Assembly (NCBI GenBank): GCA_017998735.1
Contig: JAGOCN010000135.1
Location: 1-5,695, forward strand
DNA from: Giesbergeria sp.
GTDB lineage: Bacteria > Pseudomonadota > Gammaproteobacteria > Burkholderiales > Burkholderiaceae_C
Length of the DNA stretch: 5,695 bases
Direction: 5' to 3'
A model generated the notes under the pieces. It was not told where the DNA came from and ran no database searches. It saw only the letters and a program-made list of their open reading frames with translations. Positions 1 to 4,991 of this stretch are shown here, in pieces (within the stretch, counting starts at the first letter, position 1; each line of letters opens with the position of its first letter). A program made the translations under genes and the position numbers.

Positions 1-1260
1 GCGCATTCCATCTGGGTGGTGAATGCCTACCAGATCGCCACGCTGGTGATGCTGCTGCCCTTGGCCGCGCTGGGCGAGCGCATGGGCTACCGGCGCGTGT
101 ACCTGGTGGGCATGGCGCTGTTTGCGCTGTCGTCGGTGGCGGCCATGCTGGCCAGCTCGCTGGCCACGCTGATTGCGGCGCGTGCACTGCAAGGCCTGGG
201 CGCTGCCGGCGTGATGAGCGTGAACGCTGCGCTGGTGCGGCTGACCTACCCGCGTGCGCAACTGGGGCGCGGGCTGGCCATCAATTCCATGGTGGTGGCG
301 CTGGCCTCGGTGGCCGGGCCTTCGGTGTCGGCCGGCATTTTGTCGCTGGCCAGCTGGCCCTGGCTGTTTGCGCTCAACCTGCCGCTCGGCCTGTTCACGC
401 TGTGGCTGGGCCGGCGGGCGCTGCCGTTCAATCCGGCAGCCAGCGTGCGCCGGCCCCGCCCGGCGCTGCTGGACGTGGCGCTCAATGTGCTGACCTTTGC
501 GCTGATTTTTCTGGGCGCCGAGCGGCTGGCCGCCCAGAGTGCCACCGGCCAGGGCCTGGCAGCGGCCGAGGGATGGGGAGTGCTGGGGGTCGGGATGGTG
601 CTGGGCGCGGTGTACCTGCGCCGCCAGTGGCACCAGGAAACCCCGCTGTTTCCGGTGGACCTGCTGCGCATTCCGGTGTTTGCACTGTCGATGGGCGCTT
701 CCATGGGGGCGTTTTGCGCGCAGATGCTGGCCTATCTGGCACTGCCGTTTCTGCTGCTGGAAACCCACGGGCGCTCGCACCTGCAGGCCGGTCTGCTGAT
801 CACGGCCTGGCCGCTGGCCATCGCGGCGGTGGCGCCCTGGGCCGGGCGGCTCATCGGGCGCTGCCCGGACGGCCTGCTGGGCGGCATCGGCATGGCGGTG
901 TTTTCTGCTGGACTGCTGCTGCTGGCACGGCTGCCGCTGCAGCCCTCCGACCTGGACCTGGTCTGGCGCCTGGCGCTGTGCGGCGCCGGCTTTGCGCTGT
1001 TCCAGTCGCCCAACAACCACACCATCGTGACCACCGCGCCGCTGGCGCGCAGCGGCGCTGCCAGCGGCATGCTGGGCACGGCCCGGCTGATCGGCCAGAC
1101 CACCGGCGCGGTGCTGCTGGCCGCCCTGTTCACCGTCTGGCCCCCGCAGGACGGGCGGGGCGAGACGCTGGCCCTGTACCTGGCAGCGGCGTTTGCCTTG
1201 CTGGCCGGGGTCAGCAGCATGCTGCGGTTGCGCACCGACAACACACAACCGGGTTTTTAG
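1..1260 (+). CDS. MFS drug/solute exporter, DHA2 (14-helix) type, 5' truncated by window edge
   Basis: Inner-membrane secondary transporter, probably a proton-driven exporter of a small toxic compound; the substrate cannot be told from sequence. The frame is open from base 1 and begins AHSIWVVNAYQIAT, the end of helix 1 and start of helix 2 in DHA2 proteins. Perhaps 40-60 residues are therefore missing, and the internal GTG at 16 is not the true start. In visible-residue numbering, motif A appears as GERMGYRRV just after helix 2. The antiporter motif C appears as ASVAGPSVSAG (G106-P107). The family-typical FALFQSPNN lies at about 331-339, followed by a GMLGTARLIGQTTGA helix. About 13 hydrophobic segments are visible, giving 14 with the missing one. 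The stop is TAG at 1258-1260. No terminator hairpin follows, and the next gene starts 190 nt downstream with its own promoter. Family assignment is firm; specificity is unknown. Confidence 0.93.
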   Translation, partial: AHSIWVVNAYQIATLVMLLPLAALGERMGYRRVYLVGMALFALSSVAAMLASSLATLIAARALQGLGAAGVMSVNAALVRLTYPRAQLGRGLAINSMVVALASVAGPSVSAGILSLASWPWLFALNLPLGLFTLWLGRRALPFNPAASVRRPRPALLDVALNVLTFALIFLGAERLAAQSATGQGLAAAEGWGVLGVGMVLGAVYLRRQWHQETPLFPVDLLRIPVFALSMGASMGAFCAQMLAYLALPFLLLETHGRSHLQAGLLITAWPLAIAAVAPWAGRLIGRCPDGLLGGIGMAVFSAGLLLLARLPLQPSDLDLVWRLALCGAGFALFQSPNNHTIVTTAPLARSGAASGMLGTARLIGQTTGAVLLAALFTVWPPQDGRGETLALYLAAAFALLAGVSSMLRLRTDNTQPGF

Positions 1261-1289
1261 GTGCTCTGCATTGATTGGCAGGCGATACA

Positions 1290-1318
1290 AAGACAAACAA
1301 ATGTTTACATGATTTAAT
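1290..1318 (+). promoter_or_regulatory. Predicted sigma70-type promoter for the response regulator gene
   Basis: The -35 candidate AAGACA (1290-1295, 4/6 to TTGACA) is followed by a 17-bp spacer and the -10 candidate TTTAAT (1313-1318, 5/6 to TATAAT). TG at 1310-1311 plus one base precedes the -10, making an extended -10 element that could offset the weak -35. It lies in the most AT-rich stretch of the window. Transcription would start near 1325, leaving a leader of roughly 125 nt before the ATG at 1451. This is a prediction from consensus matching only. Confidence 0.5.
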
Positions 1319-1324
1319 ATGTAA
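1305..1324. promoter_or_regulatory. 20-bp dyad (TTACAT-N8-ATGTAA) centred on the -10 box; possible operator
   Basis: Perfect 6-bp inverted arms TTACAT (1305-1310) and ATGTAA (1319-1324) are separated by 8 bp that contain the predicted -10 hexamer. The arms flank the -10 symmetrically, so a dimeric protein bound here would block RNA polymerase. The LuxR-type HTH protein encoded just downstream is a natural but unproven candidate for autorepression. AT-rich DNA makes short dyads common by chance. Confidence 0.35.
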
Positions 1325-1372
1325 CTTTTGAAACTTGATTTCGATGGCGTTTTTTGCAAGAGGCTGTGCGCC

Positions 1373-1432
1373 GACCCCTGTCTTTCAGGGCAGGTTCAAG
1401 CAGCTTTTTGCAGACACGGGCTGTCAGGGGTC
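1373..1432 (+). other. Leader inverted repeats with two mutually exclusive pairings
   Basis: GACCCCTG (1373-1380) can pair perfectly with CAGGGGTC (1425-1432) across 44 nt. Alternatively, its CCCTG part (1376-1380) can pair with CAGGG (1386-1390) across a 5-nt loop. The same left arm serves both structures, so they exclude each other. The distal arm ends 9 nt before the GGAG ribosome site of the downstream gene. A role in leader control is conjecture; no run of T follows either hairpin, so neither is an intrinsic terminator. Confidence 0.35.
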
Positions 1433-1450
1433 TGACCGGATGGAGTTCTG

Positions 1451-2266
1451 ATGCTGCGATCCAAGACAATGCCGCCCCTGCGCGACGGGGCAGACCCATC
1501 TGCGCAGGAGGGCGAGCCCGGAGAGGGGCGCTTCAGCGTCTACGACGCGCCTTCCTCGGTCTGGCCCGATTTTTTGCAGGGCCAGGCCGAGCGCCCGGTG
1601 CGCGTGCTGCTGGTGGACGCCGATGCGCACATGCGCCGGGTGATTGCGCAGGAGCTGATGGCGGACGCCCGCACCATGCTGGTGGCGCAGGCAGCCAGCC
1701 TGCGCGAAGGGCGCCGGGCCATCAAGTCGCACGAGTTCGACGTCATGCTGCTGGACCTGCAGTTTGGCGATGGCGAAGGCATCGACCTGATCGACTACAT
1801 GAAGGCGGTGCGGCCGGGCGCCGAGGCGGTGGTGGTCACCAGCAGCGACAGCGAGGAAAGCGTCTGGCGCGCCTTTGAGCGCGGGGCCACCGGCTACCTG
1901 CTCAAGAACTCGTGGTTTGACAACTATGTGCAGGCCGTGCTGCAGGTGGTCAACGGCGGCGCCTCGATCACGCCGCACCTGGCGCGGCGGCTGCTGCAGC
2001 GCTTCGAGCCTTCACAGGTCCAGTCCCAGGCCCAGGCGCCGCAGCCGCTGCCGCCGCAAAACACCGACACGCCCGAAAAACTTTCGGAGCGCGAGAAGGA
2101 AGTGCTGCGCATGGTGGCCAGCGGCCACACCAATGCCGAAATCGCCGCGCACCTGGCCATTGCGCCGATGACGGTGAACACCCACATCCGCAACATCTAC
2201 CGCAAGCTGCAGGTGCGCACGCGCGCGCAGGCAGTGCGCTTTGCCTCGCTGCGCAACCTGTTTTAG
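1451..2266 (+). CDS. Orphan NarL/LuxR-family response regulator (REC + HTH)
   Basis: Cytoplasmic two-component transcription factor of 271 aa. An N-terminal extension (1-49) of no recognised fold precedes the receiver domain (about 50-165). A Q/P-rich linker (about 186-210) leads to a LuxR-type helix-turn-helix (211-268) with LSEREKEVLRMVASGHTNAEIA and TVNTHIRNIYRKL. Receiver landmarks are phospho-acceptor D102 in MLLDL, switch T130 in VVVTSS and K152 in YLLKN. The acidic pocket reads LLVDADAH: D56 is present, but the position matching CheY D13 is A57. The loop after D102 (QFGDGEG) lacks the usual proline. The ATG at 1451 is chosen because GGAG at 1442-1445 sits 5 nt upstream. No histidine kinase is visible nearby, so the partner and regulon are unknown. 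The promoter and dyad upstream suggest its own transcription and perhaps autoregulation. Confidence 0.93.
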   Translation: MLRSKTMPPLRDGADPSAQEGEPGEGRFSVYDAPSSVWPDFLQGQAERPVRVLLVDADAHMRRVIAQELMADARTMLVAQAASLREGRRAIKSHEFDVMLLDLQFGDGEGIDLIDYMKAVRPGAEAVVVTSSDSEESVWRAFERGATGYLLKNSWFDNYVQAVLQVVNGGASITPHLARRLLQRFEPSQVQSQAQAPQPLPPQNTDTPEKLSEREKEVLRMVASGHTNAEIAAHLAIAPMTVNTHIRNIYRKLQVRTRAQAVRFASLRNLF

Positions 2267-2330
2267 GCGCCCTGCAAAAGCGCTGCCGGTGGCCCCCGCT
2301 GCCAAGAGTTGCAAACAGCCGCAGGTCGGC

Positions 2331-2363
2331 AAAAAAAGGGCTGCAGGGAATGCACCCTGCAGC
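2331..2363 (-). terminator. Intrinsic terminator signature on the minus strand
   Basis: GCTGCAGGG (2340-2348) and CCCTGCAGC (2355-2363) form a perfect 9-bp stem with a 6-nt loop (2349-2354). Seven A at 2331-2337 become a T7 tract two bases after the stem when read on the minus strand, the classic rho-independent layout. On the plus strand the stem is followed by TGGCGCGGG and has no T tract, so it would not stop transcription of the gene before it. Both flanking genes are on the plus strand. It would therefore stop antisense RNA coming from tex, or be a relic. Confidence 0.6.
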
Positions 2364-2405
2364 TGGCGCGGGGGGCCGGGCGGGCTGGCCGGCTGCTTCT
2401 TCCAT

Positions 2406-2423
2406 GCCCCGGCGCGCCGGGGC
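2406..2423. repeat. 18-bp perfect GC palindrome between the response regulator gene and tex
   Basis: GCCCCGGCGCGCCGGGGC is its own reverse complement. As RNA it would give a 7-bp GC stem with a CGCG loop. Five T occur only at 2444-2448, about 20 nt later, too far for a standard terminator. It lies in the 210-nt gene-free stretch 2267-2476. Besides this site, that stretch holds the minus-strand terminator and the hairpin at 2456-2469. I found no convincing promoter for tex there. Confidence 0.5.
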
Positions 2424-2455
2424 CCTGTGGCAAACTTGCCCGCTTTTTCCTAGGG

Positions 2456-2469
2456 GTGCCGTGGGGCAC
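2456..2469 (+). promoter_or_regulatory. Small hairpin covering the only purine-rich tract before tex
   Basis: GTGCC (2456-2460) pairs with GGCAC (2465-2469) around the loop GTGG. The G run at 2463-2466 is the nearest Shine-Dalgarno-like tract to the tex ATG at 2477, and it lies partly in the loop and partly in the stem. If it is used, the hairpin could lower initiation. The match to AGGAGG is poor, so tex may be translated with little Shine-Dalgarno help. Confidence 0.3.
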
Positions 2470-2476
2470 GACAGCA

Positions 2477-4864
2477 ATGCAAAAAATCGTGGCGCAGATT
2501 GCCGCAGAAATCCGGGTCACTGCTGCCCAGGTGCAGTCCGCTGTGGACCTGCTCGACAGCGGCGCCACCGTGCCTTTCATTGCCCGCTACCGCAAGGAAG
2601 CCACCGGCGGGCTGGACGACATCCAGCTGCGCGCGCTGGAATCGCGCCTGTCGTACCTGCGCGAACTGGCCGAGCGGCGCGGCGCCGTTCTCAAGGCCAT
2701 CGACGAGCAGGGCAAGCTGACCGACCTGCTGCGCGCGCAGATCGCCGCCGCGCCGACCAAGCAGGAGATGGAAGACATCTACCTGCCCTTCAAGCACAAG
2801 CGCCGCACCAAGGGCCAGATGGCACGCGAGGCGGGCATCGGGCCGCTGGCCGACAAATTGTTTGCCGACCCGGCCCTCAGCCCGGCTGTCGAGGCCGTCG
2901 CCTTCACCCGCCCGGCCGAAGTGCTGGACGATGGCAAGCCAGGTGCCGATTTTTCCACCGTGCCCGCAGTGCTGGACGGCGTGCGCGACATCCTGTCCGA
3001 GCGCTGGGCGGAAGACGCGGCGCTGGTGCAGTCCTTGCGCGAATGGCTGTGGGCCGAGGGCGTGCTGGCGGCCACAAAGGTCGAGGGCAAGGACGAAAAC
3101 CACCCCGATGTGTCGAAGTTTCGCGACTACTTCGACTATGGCGAACCCGTGGGCCGCGTGCCGTCGCACCGCGCGCTGGCGGTGTTCCGGGGCCGGGCGC
3201 TGGAGCTGCTGGACGCGCGGCTGCAGCTGCCGGTCGAGCCTGAACCCGGCAAGCCGAGCATCGCCGAAGGCCGCATTGCCCAGCACCTGCGCTGGAGCCA
3301 CCAGGGGCGCGCCGCAGACGACCTGCTGCGCAAGTGCGTGGCCTGGACCTGGCGCGTCAAGCTGAGCCTGTCCACCGAGCGCGACCTGTTTTCGCGCCTG
3401 CGCGAAGGCGCGGAAAAAGTCGCCATCCAGGTGTTTGCCGACAACCTGCGCGACCTGCTGCTGGCCGCACCCGCCGGGCCGCGCGTGGTGATGGGGCTGG
3501 ACCCCGGGATCCGCACCGGCGTGAAGGTGGCGGTGGTCGACGCCACCGGCAAGCTGGTGGACACCGCCACGGTGTTTCCGCACGAGCCGCGCAAGGACTG
3601 GGATGGCGCGCTGCACACGCTGGCCAGACTGAGCGAAAAGCACGGCGTGCAGCTGATTGCGATTGGCAACGGCACCGCCAGCCGCGAAACCGACCGGCTG
3701 GCCGCCGACCTGATCAAATTGTGCTCAAAATCGGCTTCAGCCCAGGCGCAGCCTGCGCGAGCAGCTATGGAAAAGATAGTGGTCAGCGAAGCCGGTGCTT
3801 CGGTCTATTCGGCCAGCGAGTATGCCAGCACCGAGATGCCCGACGTGGACGTGAGCCTGCGCGGCGCGGCCAGCATTGCCCGGCGCCTGCAGGACCCGCT
3901 GGCCGAGCTGGTGAAGATCGACCCCAAGAGCATTGGCGTCGGCCAGTACCAGCACGACGTGAACCAGAGCGAACTGGCGCGCACGCTGGGCGCGGTGGTG
4001 GAAGACTGCGTGAACGCGGTCGGCGTGGACCTGAACACCGCCAGCGCGCCGCTGTTGTCGCGGGTTTCTGGCCTGTCGGGCAATGTGGCCAAGGCGGTGG
4101 TGCGCTGGCGCGAGGCGCATGGCGCGTTCAAGACCCGCAAACAGCTGATGGAAGTGGCCGGCCTGGGCGCCAAGACCTTTGAGCAAAGCGCGGGTTTTTT
4201 GCGCATTCGCGGGGGCGACAACCCGCTGGACATGACCGGCGTGCACCCCGAAACCTACCCGGTGGTGGAAAAGATCCTGCAGGCCACCGGCAAAAGCGTG
4301 GCCGAGCTGATGGGCCGCGCCGACCTGCTGCAGGCACTGAACCCAGCACAGCTGGCCAGTGACAAGTTTGGCGCCATCACGGTGCGCGACATTCTGGGCG
4401 AGCTGGAAAAACCCAGTCGCGACCCGCGCCCGGACTTTCGTGTGGCGCGCTTCAACGATGGCGTGGAAGCAATCTCCGACCTGAAGGAGGGCATGCAGCT
4501 GGAGGGCACGGTGAGCAACGTGGCGCAGTTTGGCGCCTTCATTGACCTGGGGGTGCACCAGGACGGGCTGGTGCATGTGAGCCAGCTGGCGCACCGGTTC
4601 GTCAGCGATGCGCGCGAGGTGGTCAAGACCGGCGACATTGTCAAGGTGCAGGTGCTGGAAGTGGACGTGCTGCGCAAGCGCATCAGTTTGACCCTGAAGC
4701 TGGGCACGCAGCCGGCAAGCCGCCAGGGCGGTGCAGCCGAAAACCGCTTTGAAGGGGCAGGGCGCCAGCAGCAGCAGCCATCACCCCAGGCCCGGCGTTC
4801 CAATGAAACACCCCAGCAGTCGAGCATGGCAGCGGCCTTTGCCAAGGTGCAGAGCAGGCGTTGA
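2477..4864 (+). CDS. tex: Tex family RNA-binding transcriptional accessory protein
   Basis: Tex is a conserved cytoplasmic nucleic-acid-binding protein linked to transcription, named for its effect on toxin expression in Bordetella; nuclease activity is not established. This copy is 795 aa, against about 770-785 in familiar homologues. An N-terminal helical domain begins MQKIVAQIAAEI and contains VPFIARYRKEATGGLDD (32-48). A YqgF/RNase H-like domain starts near R336 (GLDPG, D342) and continues through VVSEAGASVYSAS (E438). VDLNTAS (from about 518) and GLGAKTFEQSAGFLRIRGG mark helix-hairpin-helix modules. An S1 RNA-binding domain spans about 672-742 (QFGAFIDLGVHQDGLVHVS). A Q/P/R-rich tail ends in MAAAFAKVQ. 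The start is the ATG at 2477, where family similarity begins; the frame stays open upstream but without Tex-like sequence. A lengthened loop at residues 415-434 coincides with the repeat-like segment listed separately. The gene is otherwise intact, ending in TGA. Confidence 0.97.
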   Translation: MQKIVAQIAAEIRVTAAQVQSAVDLLDSGATVPFIARYRKEATGGLDDIQLRALESRLSYLRELAERRGAVLKAIDEQGKLTDLLRAQIAAAPTKQEMEDIYLPFKHKRRTKGQMAREAGIGPLADKLFADPALSPAVEAVAFTRPAEVLDDGKPGADFSTVPAVLDGVRDILSERWAEDAALVQSLREWLWAEGVLAATKVEGKDENHPDVSKFRDYFDYGEPVGRVPSHRALAVFRGRALELLDARLQLPVEPEPGKPSIAEGRIAQHLRWSHQGRAADDLLRKCVAWTWRVKLSLSTERDLFSRLREGAEKVAIQVFADNLRDLLLAAPAGPRVVMGLDPGIRTGVKVAVVDATGKLVDTATVFPHEPRKDWDGALHTLARLSEKHGVQLIAIGNGTASRETDRLAADLIKLCSKSASAQAQPARAAMEKIVVSEAGASVYSASEYASTEMPDVDVSLRGAASIARRLQDPLAELVKIDPKSIGVGQYQHDVNQSELARTLGAVVEDCVNAVGVDLNTASAPLLSRVSGLSGNVAKAVVRWREAHGAFKTRKQLMEVAGLGAKTFEQSAGFLRIRGGDNPLDMTGVHPETYPVVEKILQATGKSVAELMGRADLLQALNPAQLASDKFGAITVRDILGELEKPSRDPRPDFRVARFNDGVEAISDLKEGMQLEGTVSNVAQFGAFIDLGVHQDGLVHVSQLAHRFVSDAREVVKTGDIVKVQVLEVDVLRKRISLTLKLGTQPASRQGGAAENRFEGAGRQQQQPSPQARRSNETPQQSSMAAAFAKVQSRR
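3714..3779. repeat. Comamonadaceae-type interspersed hairpin repeat exapted inside the tex coding sequence
   Basis: The segment differs from its surroundings: AT-rich edges (TCAAATTGTGCTCAAAATCG and GGAAAAGATAG) enclose a GC hairpin core. Its codons include TTG, TCA twice, CGA, GCA, GCT and ATA, uncommon elsewhere in this gene. The core forms GCGCA-GCC-TGCGC (3746-3758) or CAGGC-GCA-GCCTG (3743-3755), followed by AGCAGCTAT (3760-3768). On the minus strand this reads ATAGCTGCT, GCGC arms, then GCC-GATTTTGA. That layout matches, from memory, a small non-coding repeat scattered between genes in Comamonadaceae. It is read in frame as residues about 414-434 and adds about 10 residues relative to the Pseudomonas Tex loop as I recall it. 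Boundaries are approximate and family membership was not searched. Confidence 0.6.
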
Positions 4865-4869
4865 AGGTG

Positions 4870-4889
4870 CAGTTGCAGATTCAGTTGCA
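4870..4889. repeat. Direct repeat CAGTTGCA x2 with 12-bp period, just after tex
   Basis: CAGTTGCA occurs at 4870-4877 and 4882-4889, separated by GATT. It starts 5 nt after the tex stop codon, in the 127-nt spacer before the HDOD gene. Just downstream (about 4893-4906) GCAGGC and GGCGCA also recur in short tandem. It could be a protein site or slippage-prone DNA; nothing in the sequence decides between these. Confidence 0.4.
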
Positions 4890-4950
4890 ATGGCAGGCGC
4901 AGGCGCAAGGCCTGCAGCAAGCCTTCGGCTGCGGCCCGTGCAGGGCTGTC

Positions 4951-4973
4951 GCGGGCCAGCCTGCCGGGCCCGC
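4951..4973 (+). repeat. GC-rich hairpin upstream of the HDOD gene
   Basis: GCGGGCC (4951-4957) and GGCCCGC (4967-4973) form a perfect 7-bp stem with a 9-nt loop, ending 18 nt before the ATG at 4992. No T tract follows, so it is not an intrinsic terminator of tex. It might influence translation initiation of the HDOD gene, which lacks a good Shine-Dalgarno. In DNA this GC-rich, chance formation is possible. Confidence 0.4.
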
Positions 4974-4991
4974 TGCCGTGGGCGCCAGACC

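Noticed and set aside
16..18. GTG at 16 as the start of the MFS gene
   Set aside because: The frame is open to base 1 and the preceding AHSIW residues belong to the conserved family sequence, so the true start lies outside the window.
1305..1324. Reading the dyad as a NarL 7-2-7 site or a true lux box
   Set aside because: The arm spacing does not fit the NarL arrangement, and only the 20-bp length, not the base sequence, resembles a lux box.
1354..1878. 174-codon plus-strand frame overlapping the response regulator gene
   Set aside because: Its product is an Arg/Ala/Gly-rich frame-shifted reading of the regulator; the REC and HTH domains lie in the 1451 frame.
2429..2448. Possible plus-strand terminator after the response regulator gene (GGCAA/TTGCC then CGC and T5)
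   Set aside because: With a usable loop the stem is only 4 bp, the T tract is short and offset, and the stronger GC palindrome upstream is about 20 nt away from it.
2309..2476. 56-codon upstream extension of tex from a TTG
   Set aside because: The extension has no Tex similarity, runs through the terminator-like hairpin and palindrome, and has no ribosome site; family similarity begins exactly at the ATG at 2477.
2450..3643. Long minus-strand open frame (397 codons) opposite tex, and other long minus-strand frames opposite the HDOD gene and tex 3' part
   Set aside because: The translations are low-complexity, His/Gln/Arg/Gly-rich and match no family. They lie wholly opposite well-supported genes, as expected for antisense frames in GC-rich DNA.
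4890..4991. Earlier in-frame ATG for the HDOD gene
   Set aside because: The added 34 residues are rich in Cys, Arg and Gly and unlike HDOD N-termini, while MELSALLAQ at 4992 fits the family start.
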